Positions 36,118-44,083 of a stretch of 64,000 nucleotides of DNA are shown here, piece by piece. How positions within the stretch are numbered: the stretch's first letter is position 1; each line of letters starts with the position of its first letter. Source of the DNA: Mucilaginibacter sp. UR6-11 (GTDB lineage Bacteria > Bacteroidota > Bacteroidia > Sphingobacteriales > Sphingobacteriaceae); contig NZ_JAJIWO010000002.1 in assembly GCF_020880695.1 (NCBI RefSeq), forward strand, positions 248,001-312,000, written 5' to 3'. The notes under the pieces are model-generated. The model saw only the letters and a program-made list of their open reading frames with translations. It had not been told where the DNA came from and made no database searches. Both the position numbers and the translations under genes were made by a program.

Positions 36118-36729
36118 TTATTCAATTACCTGGATCATCACCCCGTCGGTTTCAAAACTTACGCTAAAGCTGCGGCGGTGATAAGGCGTATAACCATTTT
36201 TTAAAATACACTGGCGGTGTTTTAAAGTAGCGTAGCCTTTGTTACTGTGCCAGTCGTATTCGGGGTGCTCAAGGGCTATCTGCTTCATGTAATCGTCGCG
36301 ATAGGTTTTGGCAAGAATAGAGGCGGCGGCGATGCTCAAATATTTGCTGTCGCCTTTAACAACACAGGCATGTGGTATGGTTGGGTGCTTATTAAACCGG
36401 TTACCGTCAATAATTAAAAACTGGGGCGTTAAATGCAATTTTTCGATAGCGCGGTGCATAGCCAGGAACGAGGCGTTAAGGATGTTGATCTCGTCTATCT
36501 CCAAGCTATCAGCCGATGCTACGGCATAAGCAATGGCATTTTGTTCTATCTCTGTGCGCAGGGCATAGCGTAGTTCTTCAGGGATGAGCTTTGAGTCGTT
36601 TAACAGCTCGTGTTCAAAATCATGCGGCAAAATAACAGCAGCGGCAAATACAGGCCCGGCCAGGCAGCCGCGGCCGGCTTCGTCGCAACCTGCTTCAATA
36701 AATTCATGCTGGTATCTGGCTAATAACAT
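36118..36729 (-). CDS. rnhB: Ribonuclease HII
   Basis: 203 aa, normal length. Cleaves RNA in RNA-DNA hybrids and at single ribonucleotides in DNA. Active-site residues D16 and E17 in CDEAGRGCLAGP, the third Asp in IIDGNRF near 108, and the KGDSKYLSIAAASILAKTYR motif near 124-143 with the fourth acidic residue are all present. Confidence 0.97.
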   Translation of the reverse strand: MLLARYQHEFIEAGCDEAGRGCLAGPVFAAAVILPHDFEHELLNDSKLIPEELRYALRTEIEQNAIAYAVASADSLEIDEINILNASFLAMHRAIEKLHLTPQFLIIDGNRFNKHPTIPHACVVKGDSKYLSIAAASILAKTYRDDYMKQIALEHPEYDWHSNKGYATLKHRQCILKNGYTPYHRRSFSVSFETDGVMIQVIE

Positions 36730-36842
36730 TGGAGCTTTAACGTGTAATACAAAATTATTATTTTAAGAGGAGGTGTTTTTAGCAATTTATCAACAGTGCC
36801 CCATCAGGTGAACATATAAAAATAATTGTAGGCTAATCAAAA

Positions 36843-36861
36843 CCCTCTCGTTTGGAGAGGG
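36843..36861 (-). terminator. Terminator of the exported hydrolase gene
   Basis: A 7-bp perfect stem (CCCTCTC 36843-36849 with GAGAGGG 36855-36861, loop GTTTG). On the minus strand it is followed by TTTTGATT. It lies 9 bases after the stop codon. Confidence 0.85.
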
Positions 36862-36870
36862 CAGGAGGCA

Positions 36871-37917
36871 CTATTTACCCAGCCACTTTAATATTTTGGC
36901 ATTATAATCCTCATGAACCGTTGTTTTTGCAGTATCAATATTATTTAAATAATGATCGCAACCGACACAAGGCTCATAAGTTAAATTTTTCTTTCCGAGC
37001 CTTATAAAATCAAGCTGTACATAGTCAAGTCCATAAATAGGCGAACTTTCATCTGCGGTTGCCACAATCATGTAAATTGGGATATTAAGCATCCGCAACT
37101 TTTCGAAGGGAGGATTAAGCCCAAAACTGGCCCATCGTTTATAAGTATGACCCAAATATTCCTTTTTCGTGCTATTGGGATTCGCGTATATATCTTTGAT
37201 TTTTTTTAGTTCGGCGTCTATACTGTCCTGTGCTTGTTTATGACTGATTTCGACTTTTGCTGCTTTTATGCGCCAGGCAGTAATGCCATCATAAAATTGA
37301 TTTAAACCGCTGCCCACCACATCAATAACATGGGTTATCCGTTTATCGGCAACAGCCAGCAATGAGACTACCTGGCCCCCTTCAGAATAGCCGTAAGCTA
37401 CAATTTTTGTTCCGTCCCAATAGCCCTGTTTAATAAGATAGGTTATGACTTTTTTTGTTGCGGCTACGCGCCAGCCTAAACTAAGTTGGTTTGTATATTC
37501 ATCAGAGAACTTATAATTGGCAATAAGCTGATGTGCGTCGAAATGTTTAGCGTCATCTTTTGTCCTGATCGTATCGCAGAACGGGGTGCCCGGTTTACCT
37601 AAAATAATATAGTGAAAATCTTTTTGAGTTGCAGCTTTAAGCTGTTCGTTAAATGTATTGTAAATACTGCCAAACCCTTTGCCTTTTATATAGATACAGA
37701 GTGGCAGGCCGCCGCTTCCGTTCACCTCAATAAAAAAAGGCTGTTTTTTTTTAATATTCTCAAGGTCAACATAAAATCGGATCAATCCTAGTTTGGCATC
37801 CCTCAAAGTAAACTCCTGCAATCCATGATCAATTGGTTTTAACGGTTGCGCTTTACCGGCTGATGAAGCAATAATCAAGACCAAACTTAGAAGCAACAAG
37901 AATCTTTTAAAAGCCAT
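36871..37917 (-). CDS. Exported alpha/beta hydrolase
   Basis: 348 aa. Signal peptide near 1-24 (ending SSAGKAQ). The nucleophile elbow is GYSEGG near residue 181-186 (Ser nucleophile), within an alpha/beta hydrolase fold; the C-terminal GCDHYLNN holds a likely catalytic His, and an Asp in VATADESSPIYG could complete the triad. Periplasmic. Substrate unknown; dienelactone-hydrolase or peptidase-like roles are possible. Single gene with its own terminator. Confidence 0.8.
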   Translation of the reverse strand: MAFKRFLLLLSLVLIIASSAGKAQPLKPIDHGLQEFTLRDAKLGLIRFYVDLENIKKKQPFFIEVNGSGGLPLCIYIKGKGFGSIYNTFNEQLKAATQKDFHYIILGKPGTPFCDTIRTKDDAKHFDAHQLIANYKFSDEYTNQLSLGWRVAATKKVITYLIKQGYWDGTKIVAYGYSEGGQVVSLLAVADKRITHVIDVVGSGLNQFYDGITAWRIKAAKVEISHKQAQDSIDAELKKIKDIYANPNSTKKEYLGHTYKRWASFGLNPPFEKLRMLNIPIYMIVATADESSPIYGLDYVQLDFIRLGKKNLTYEPCVGCDHYLNNIDTAKTTVHEDYNAKILKWLGK

Positions 37918-37990
37918 TGTAGTAGTGTTGTTGTGAAAAGCTATTGAGAAGACACCAGCTAAGGCATTATGTTACAGTTAGCCCTAAATA

Positions 37991-39229
37991 TTAAAATATC
38001 CGCAACGTCAATATCGTGATATCATCAATAGGCTTACCTTTTATGCCGATGTTTAAATGGTCCATCAATTTTTGGTTAAAATTGTCGGGTGATAATTCGC
38101 CGTGGGCCAGCACAAAGTCCATCAGTCTTTCTTCGTTCCAGATCTTATCGCTGTAAGGTTCAAAATCAAGTAAGCCATCGGTATAATTTACCAGCAGGCT
38201 GCCGGGTTCAATGTCTATCTCGCCTTCATTTAAAAAAGGCAGCTGCTCAAAGGCGCCTATCATAGTGGTGCCCAATTTAAGCGGGATAGCCTCGCCCTCC
38301 GAGTATAAAATGGTGGCGTTATGCCCTGCGTTGATATAATTAAGCTTGCGGGTTTGCTCATTGTACTTGGCAATGAACAGGGTGATGAACCGTTCGCCCT
38401 GGGTGTTGGAAACTACCTTTTGGTTCAGCCGGTCAATAATGTTGGTCAAATCATCCTCAACCGTCGACCAGGCATGCAGGCTGGCCTGGAAATTGGCCAT
38501 CAGCAATGCAGCGGATACCCCTTTGCCGGATACATCAGCAATACACCATAAAAACTCATTTTCATTAAGGCGGATAAAATCATAATAATCGCCGCCGATA
38601 TTTTGATGCGGCAGGTATTTAGCGCCTATCTCTACACTTTCATCCTTATGCATGCGCAGGGGGATAAGCATATTTTGTACCTCGGCCGCCAGTTCCATCT
38701 CCCGTTGCAGTCGTTCGGTTTGCAAGCGCTCACGAAACAGCTTTTTATTCTCCAATGCTACTACCACCACATTGATCATCGTCTGTATAAAATTCAGATC
38801 GTTGTTGAGCATCTCGCCCGAGGTATTAAACTCGCCGATCAGAGCAAAGGCAAGTGCCTTGCTTTTATGATATATGGGAATAAAGTAATCGTATTTTTTA
38901 AGGATGTCGTTGGTGTTTCCGGCAAGCGACTCGGGCGTTTTTACTTTATTAAGCGTTGTGCAGGCATAGTGTAAGGCGCTTACCCGCTCAAAACTGCCGC
39001 CATATTTTGAGATACAGGCATAGCTGTTGTCCTTCTCAATTAAAAAACGAAAGGTGCCTACCTGCAGATAATTTTGTAAAATCACCTCAAGCATCTGTAT
39101 TAAAACAGCGGTAGCCGCGTTTTTATTGATAGCCCGGGTTATCTCTAATAAAGAGTTTAACTCTGACTGCCTTTTTAACAGTAACCTGATTAATTCGTCC
39201 TCTCCGGAGGACTGTCCAGTGTTTTGCAT
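37991..39229 (-). CDS. GAF-SpoIIE PP2C-type serine phosphatase
   Basis: 412 aa, cytoplasmic. An N-terminal GAF-like sensor (about 20-165) is followed by a linker helix and a SpoIIE/RsbU-type PP2C domain near 195-410: YLPHQNIGGDYYDFI, WCIADVSGKGVSAALLMANF, LNYINAGHNATILY, LVNYTDGLLDFE and DDITILTLRI give the Mg/Mn ligands. Such phosphatases dephosphorylate anti-anti-sigma STAS proteins in partner-switching systems, but no kinase or STAS gene is seen nearby. Confidence 0.93.
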   Translation of the reverse strand: MQNTGQSSGEDELIRLLLKRQSELNSLLEITRAINKNAATAVLIQMLEVILQNYLQVGTFRFLIEKDNSYACISKYGGSFERVSALHYACTTLNKVKTPESLAGNTNDILKKYDYFIPIYHKSKALAFALIGEFNTSGEMLNNDLNFIQTMINVVVVALENKKLFRERLQTERLQREMELAAEVQNMLIPLRMHKDESVEIGAKYLPHQNIGGDYYDFIRLNENEFLWCIADVSGKGVSAALLMANFQASLHAWSTVEDDLTNIIDRLNQKVVSNTQGERFITLFIAKYNEQTRKLNYINAGHNATILYSEGEAIPLKLGTTMIGAFEQLPFLNEGEIDIEPGSLLVNYTDGLLDFEPYSDKIWNEERLMDFVLAHGELSPDNFNQKLMDHLNIGIKGKPIDDITILTLRIF

Positions 39230-39268
39230 TTTGAGTCTCGGAGAGCCTAAATTAGAGAAAAAATATAT

Positions 39269-40378
39269 TTAAATACGTGTGCTTTGCGATTTTATGTCAA
39301 AAGCATCTCTTAGCCCAACCGTTACCAGGTTAAAGGCGTAGACTATCAGCATGATAGCTACCCCGGGTATTATAGATAAGTATGCCGAATCCATGATGAT
39401 ATAGCCATAATGTTCTTTAATCATGCTGCCCCAGGTGGGCATAGGCGGCTGCGCGCCAAATCCCAGGAAACTAAGTCCGGCTTCCAGCAATATAGCCGAG
39501 GCAAAGTTTGAAGATGCCATCACCAAAATGGGCCCTGCTATATTAGGCAGGATGTGCCTGCGAATAATGCGTGCATTATTATAACCAAGCGATCTTGCCG
39601 CTTCAATATATTCGGTTTGTTTTATGCTGATTACCTGGCCGCGTACCAACCGGGCAACCTCAACCCACTTGGACAATCCTACGGCAATAAATATCTGCCA
39701 TAACCCTTTGCCAAGCGCAAAAGAGATGGCAATAACCAACAGTAAGGCAGGCAGCGCCCATAAAATATTCATGAGCCAGCTTAATGCGGCATCTATCCAG
39801 CCGCCAAAATAACCGGCTATTGCGCCTACGGTTATGCCAATAAGTAAACTGATGATAACGGCCATTAGTCCCACCGATAAAGATATACGTGCGCCTAATA
39901 TCAGGCGGCTCAACATATCGCGGCCGTAAACATCGGTTCCTAATAAAAAGGTTTTGTGAGTGATATAAGCACGCGGCCCTTGCGCTATTACCGCGGGAGG
40001 TAATTGATAGGTCTTTTTCTCGGGCTTGTCCTCGTCGCCAATATATTCATTTACCTGTATGGCGCTGCCGGTTACCTTATAGTTGGTAATAGGTATATCA
40101 CGGTAAAATGCCGGCTGGCCAAAAAGCATTTTGGTAAAAAAGCCTACCGGATCTATATGCTCGGCCTTTTTTAAGTGCAGCATCATAAATTTTGATCCAG
40201 GCTTTTTAATGCTGAGCTGTATGGTTTGATTATTGGCAAGCGGCGTGGAGTCGGGCATGATCAGGTAACCAGCTATAGCCACTATTACACAGACGATAAT
40301 AGATAACAGCCCGACAACGGCAAATTTATTGCGCTTAAAGTTTTTCCAGGTACGCTGTGTCGGTGTAAGTTCTGCCAA
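39269..40378 (-). CDS. Oligopeptide-type ABC transporter permease (OppC/DppC-like)
   Basis: 369 aa. N-terminal membrane helix (about 18-42), a periplasmic insertion of roughly 100 residues (about 45-145), then the usual five-helix permease core with the EAA loop EAARSLGYNNARIIRRHILPN near 258-278 and HKTFLLGTDVYGRDMLSRLI near 138-157. Longer than a typical OppC of about 300 aa because of the insertion. No OppB, ATPase or binding protein is nearby, so partners must lie elsewhere. Confidence 0.92.
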   Translation of the reverse strand: MAELTPTQRTWKNFKRNKFAVVGLLSIIVCVIVAIAGYLIMPDSTPLANNQTIQLSIKKPGSKFMMLHLKKAEHIDPVGFFTKMLFGQPAFYRDIPITNYKVTGSAIQVNEYIGDEDKPEKKTYQLPPAVIAQGPRAYITHKTFLLGTDVYGRDMLSRLILGARISLSVGLMAVIISLLIGITVGAIAGYFGGWIDAALSWLMNILWALPALLLVIAISFALGKGLWQIFIAVGLSKWVEVARLVRGQVISIKQTEYIEAARSLGYNNARIIRRHILPNIAGPILVMASSNFASAILLEAGLSFLGFGAQPPMPTWGSMIKEHYGYIIMDSAYLSIIPGVAIMLIVYAFNLVTVGLRDAFDIKSQSTRI

Positions 40379-40506
40379 GTGTTTATTTTTCCGTTTGGCT
40401 AAATATCGGTTAAATTGAGGGCACTGGCAATCGGTACTGTTTATTTTAAAGATTATGAGATTTCGATGATTTGGGTAGCTAAATCAACCCAACTAAATCA
40501 GCGGTT

Positions 40507-41637
40507 CTATTTAACCATACGGCCCTTCCAATCGTATTTGCGGGTAGTGCCCATCAAACCCAGGTAGGCAAGGTAGACCATATGCAGCGGCGCTACTATT
40601 ATAAGCAATGATAAAAGGCTGCGGCGTTTAAAGAAAGAGCAGATCAGGTACAAAAACGAAAACTCAATCAGGTATTTTATGATAAACTGTGCCAGGAATA
40701 TTTTGAAGAAAACCACGTCAAAAAAACCAAGTATAATATTTACCAGCATAGTTATGTTAAAAAACCACATAAATATGGCTACCGCTATAATTTTTTTATC
40801 CTTGTATTTGGTTGATTTGGAGGCCCAGCGCCGGCGTTGCTGTAAAAATGCATTCAGGGTGTATTTGGCATGCGTGTAAACAATGGCTTCGCGCTGATTT
40901 AAAAACCCGATGCGGCCGGGGAAACGCTCGGCGATTTTTTGCAGCAATAATTCGTCATCGCCTGATGCCAATTCATCAATACCGCTAAAACCGCCAACTT
41001 CATAAAAAATATCTTTGCGGTAGGCCAGGTTTGCCCCGTTGCAGGTTGACGCTCTTTTATTACCGATAAAAGAAGCGCCAATACCGATAAGGAATGAAAA
41101 CTCCAGCGTTTGCATCCGCTCAAAAAGCGATTTTTCCTCGAAGAATATCACCGGCGATGAGATCATGACCGGCTGTTCGGCCTCATAATAACCAACAACC
41201 GATGACAGCCATTTTGGCCCCATGCGACAATCGGCATCCGTAGCTACCATTAAATCTCCGCCCGACATACTGATAGCTTTGGCAATAGCTTTTTTCTTGT
41301 ACGAATTGAGTGGCTCAGCTTCGTTTAACTGCAACAACTTAATACCCCGGTCTGCATAAACGCGTATAATAGCGGCCGTGTTATCGGTCGAGTGGTCATC
41401 TACAATGATAACTTCTGTTAAGTGTTTGGGGTAATCCTGCGCCAGGATATCATCAATGGTTAAATGTATCCGCTCGGCTTCGTTGCGAGCGGCTATCATC
41501 ACCGTTACTTTAGTGCTGAGGCCACTGCTGTTAATTTTAGGCTGTTTTAAATTAACCCATCCTTTAATCAGATAGATCACCAGGGCCAGGTATCCGGCAG
41601 TAAGTATTGCGCAAATTATACTATAGGTTACGATCAA
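40507..41637 (-). CDS. Membrane-bound glycosyltransferase family 2
   Basis: 376 aa. N-terminal membrane helix, then a GT-A domain: VTVMIAARNEAERI near 45-58, DDHSTDNT near 80, DADCRM (the DxD-like) near 137, GDDELLLQ near 225 and the QQRRRWASK motif near 265-273 (QxxRW, processive-type), with two or three helices at the end. Likely makes or extends a lipid-linked or surface glycan. Overlaps the upstream flippase-like gene by 17 bases, so the two work together. Confidence 0.92.
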   Translation of the reverse strand: MIVTYSIICAILTAGYLALVIYLIKGWVNLKQPKINSSGLSTKVTVMIAARNEAERIHLTIDDILAQDYPKHLTEVIIVDDHSTDNTAAIIRVYADRGIKLLQLNEAEPLNSYKKKAIAKAISMSGGDLMVATDADCRMGPKWLSSVVGYYEAEQPVMISSPVIFFEEKSLFERMQTLEFSFLIGIGASFIGNKRASTCNGANLAYRKDIFYEVGGFSGIDELASGDDELLLQKIAERFPGRIGFLNQREAIVYTHAKYTLNAFLQQRRRWASKSTKYKDKKIIAVAIFMWFFNITMLVNIILGFFDVVFFKIFLAQFIIKYLIEFSFLYLICSFFKRRSLLSLLIIVAPLHMVYLAYLGLMGTTRKYDWKGRMVK

Positions 41638-42601
41638 AGAATTTGAGTTTAAAGATGAAAACTGATCCTAAAATAGCGGGAATAATTAAGTTTATAAGCC
41701 AGATAGATGTAAAAGCTGCTATAATGGCTATTTGCTGATGGGTTACAAAGGCAAATAAAGTGGCTGATGCTGTAGCGCGCACCGGCACGTCCAATAAATC
41801 CAGTGACGGCAGGGCCGACTGGATAAAGAAAACAATAAACACCATCAGGATCACATCAACAAAAGGAATCTCCGGTATCAGCAAATGGATAACCAGGTAA
41901 TATTGAAAGGAAAAGATAAAAAACCGGGTTAAGCAAAAGCACATGATGTTAACCAGGTCCTTAAACTTATAGGTGCCCATGATATCAAAGAACCGGTGAT
42001 ATTTTTTTAAGAAAGCTACACTGTTTAATAACCATACCAACCATTTTATATTAAAATAAAACACCAGGAACAAGGTCATAAACACAATCCCCAGTAGGGA
42101 TATACCGATATAGGCCCAGACATTTAAATGCAAAAAGGTGAAGCAAAACCATATTAATGCTGCGGCGCCCAGCACATTGGTAATAACATTCTGTCCAAAC
42201 GAGCCGACAGCCATGGCAAAAACGCCATGAATACGTTTACGCGGAGGTAGAAACATTACGCGCCCACCATATTCGCCAATACGGTTTGGTGTAAATATGG
42301 CCCAGGTTAACCCGCAAAAGACACCTTCGATGGATTTCCATAAGCTAATCGGAGATAGCTTCCGTGTTAAATGCTGCCATTTTAAACATTCAACCAGCCA
42401 GTTGGCAAACATCAACAGCACTACTACCGACATTACAACCGTAACCTGGGTATGGCTTAGCCTGTTTACTGCAAGTTCAAACTGTTTTAAGTTATCGCCT
42501 TTGGTTAAGTATTGATGGTAAATAAATGTGAAAGCCAAAACCAGTATGGCTGCCTTTAAAAAGTAGGAAAAGATTTTCTTAGCGATAGCGGTCAATAGCA
42601 A
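41621..42601 (-). CDS. Lysylphosphatidylglycerol-synthase-type flippase-like membrane protein (UPF0104)
   Basis: 326 aa with about eight membrane segments. The motif WAIFTPNRIGEYGGRVMFL near 100-120 and the Pro/Gly-rich loop IFFIQSALPSLDLLDVPVRA near 255-275 are typical of the lysylphosphatidylglycerol synthase transmembrane region family. Such proteins often move lipid-linked sugars. The overlapping GT2 gene supports this. Specific substrate unknown. Confidence 0.85.
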   Translation of the reverse strand: MLLTAIAKKIFSYFLKAAILVLAFTFIYHQYLTKGDNLKQFELAVNRLSHTQVTVVMSVVVLLMFANWLVECLKWQHLTRKLSPISLWKSIEGVFCGLTWAIFTPNRIGEYGGRVMFLPPRKRIHGVFAMAVGSFGQNVITNVLGAAALIWFCFTFLHLNVWAYIGISLLGIVFMTLFLVFYFNIKWLVWLLNSVAFLKKYHRFFDIMGTYKFKDLVNIMCFCLTRFFIFSFQYYLVIHLLIPEIPFVDVILMVFIVFFIQSALPSLDLLDVPVRATASATLFAFVTHQQIAIIAAFTSIWLINLIIPAILGSVFIFKLKFFDRNL

Positions 42602-42831
42602 TAATTTTGTGCAATGTTACAAAAAAGACTGCAAGTCGTGATTTGAATAGTACAATTACAAAATATAAGCGTCATTTGTTTTTAAGTGAACTAATAATGA
42701 TCTCTGCATTAGTAAACGATAATTCATTATCAATTTATAAACCCAGCGCGGCCAATATCCGGCCAGGTTATGTCTTGAGTGTAATGTTTATTAATGAATT
42801 GATTTTTTAACAACGCGCTATTTAATCATAA

Positions 42832-43971
42832 TTATTCAACCGGGGTCATTTTTAAACAAACGGCTGATTCCATGTTGATAACATTGCGCGTTAGCGCCAG
42901 GCGCCCCGTAGGCTTATCCACTTTGAAAATGTTAACCCGGTTGGTCGTGCCAACCAATAGATAATTACCTGTCGGATCGATTATAAAATTGCGGGGATTC
43001 TCACCACCTGTTTTGTATCGCTCAACAAAAGTTAGTTTACCGGTTAGCTGATCAATGGCATAGACCACTATCTGGTTGGCCGTCCCCCTGTTGGTAGCAT
43101 ATAAATATTTTCCGTCAGGCGATACATGGATGTCAGCTGCACCATTAACGCCTTTAAAATCGTCGGGCATCATCTTAACGGTTTGTAATTCCTTTAGCTC
43201 GCCATCATTATAAGCATAAGCTGTAATTGAAGCCGCCATCTCCTGTATGTTGTACATAAATTTACCATTGGGGGCAAAATCGTTATGACGAGGGCCCGAG
43301 CCACCTGCGGTGCTGATAAAAGGTATGGTTGCTGGTGTCAGAGGCGGGATTTTTGAAGCGTGGTAACGGTAAATGTTTATTTTATCGGTGCCCAGATCGG
43401 TTGTTATTAAATACTTTTCGTCGGGCGTTAACATGGCAGAATGGACATGCGGTTGCGCTTGTCTCATTTGATCGGGGCCGGAGCCTTTATCCGTAATAGT
43501 TTGGGTAGATGCACCCAGTGATCCGTCTTTGTTGATCGGGAACACCTGTAAACTACCTCCGCCATAATTGGCTATAAATACATTTTTCTGAGCTTTGTCA
43601 ACAGCAATATAAGCAGGAGACCCCACAGAAGGTTGTGAATTTAGCTGCTCTATTTTTCCGCTGTTCTTATTAAATTTAAACGCGGTTACGCTGCTGGCCG
43701 TAATTTCGTTATTTTCATTTACCGCATAGATATATTGCTGGTTTTGTGATATGGCCAGATAAGAAGGGTTTGCAGTTTCTATCTCGCTTAAATAAGCAAC
43801 CTCTCCCCGTTCGGCATAAAAACGATAGATGTATATCCCTTTGCTTGAAGTTGGCGTGGTGCCGGTGTAGGTCCCTATTACCAGGTCAAAAACTTTTGGT
43901 CCCGTATTTTTCTTTTGCGCCAGGCAAAATACCGGCGATATCAATGCAAATAGAAATAATAGCTTTTTCAT
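42832..43971 (-). CDS. Exported lactonase-family beta-propeller (6-phosphogluconolactonase type)
   Basis: 379 aa from MKKLLFLFA (43971). Longer frames to 44055 run through the shared promoter block and the rluB terminator, so are rejected. Signal peptide ends CLAQ. Seven-bladed propeller of the YbhE/lactonase type: VIGTYTGTTPTSSKGIYIYR near 29-48, HVHSAMLTPDEKYLITTDLG near 175-194, HNDFAPNGKFMYNIQE and AADIHVSPDGKYLYATNRG near 283-301. Exported members are probably sugar-lactone hydrolases in the periplasm. It has a close paralogue at 53552. Confidence 0.92.
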   Translation of the reverse strand: MKKLLFLFALISPVFCLAQKKNTGPKVFDLVIGTYTGTTPTSSKGIYIYRFYAERGEVAYLSEIETANPSYLAISQNQQYIYAVNENNEITASSVTAFKFNKNSGKIEQLNSQPSVGSPAYIAVDKAQKNVFIANYGGGSLQVFPINKDGSLGASTQTITDKGSGPDQMRQAQPHVHSAMLTPDEKYLITTDLGTDKINIYRYHASKIPPLTPATIPFISTAGGSGPRHNDFAPNGKFMYNIQEMAASITAYAYNDGELKELQTVKMMPDDFKGVNGAADIHVSPDGKYLYATNRGTANQIVVYAIDQLTGKLTFVERYKTGGENPRNFIIDPTGNYLLVGTTNRVNIFKVDKPTGRLALTRNVINMESAVCLKMTPVE

Positions 43972-43985
43972 GGCTTTCAATACTT

Positions 43986-44010
43986 GTTTATAATGCAAGG
44001 TAATAAAATC
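43986..44010 (-). promoter_or_regulatory. Upstream element shared with the second lactonase gene
   Basis: On the minus strand this 25-nt block (core TTTTATTACCTTGCA then TATAAAC) is identical, save for one base, to 53510-53534, which lies at the same place in front of the other lactonase gene. It contains TACCTTGC, a near match to the -7 consensus, and ends 14 bases before the start codon. Probable promoter, possibly with a regulator site. Confidence 0.7.
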
Positions 44011-44012
44011 CA

Positions 44013-44078
44013 CAAAAAAGCCCCGCAACCGCAGGGCTTTTCTTAATATCTGCAAACCTGCTCATTAGAGGAGGTTTG
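44013..44078 (-). terminator. Tandem terminator hairpins after the pseudouridine synthase gene
   Basis: First hairpin at 44053-44078 (CAAACCT with AGGTTTG, extended to 11 bp with one mismatch, loop ATTA) just past the stop codon, then a second at 44017-44042 (AAAAGCCC with GGGCTTTT) with a T-run on the minus strand. The second also lies immediately upstream of the lactonase promoter. Confidence 0.85.
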
Positions 44079-44083
44079 TCGGT

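Noticed and set aside
42607..42810. 67-aa ORF between the flippase and lactonase genes
   Set aside because: No signal, domain, promoter or composition support; an AT-rich spacer.
43972..44055. Longer N-terminus of the first lactonase
   Set aside because: The added codons cover a terminator hairpin and the shared promoter block, and would hide a clean signal peptide.
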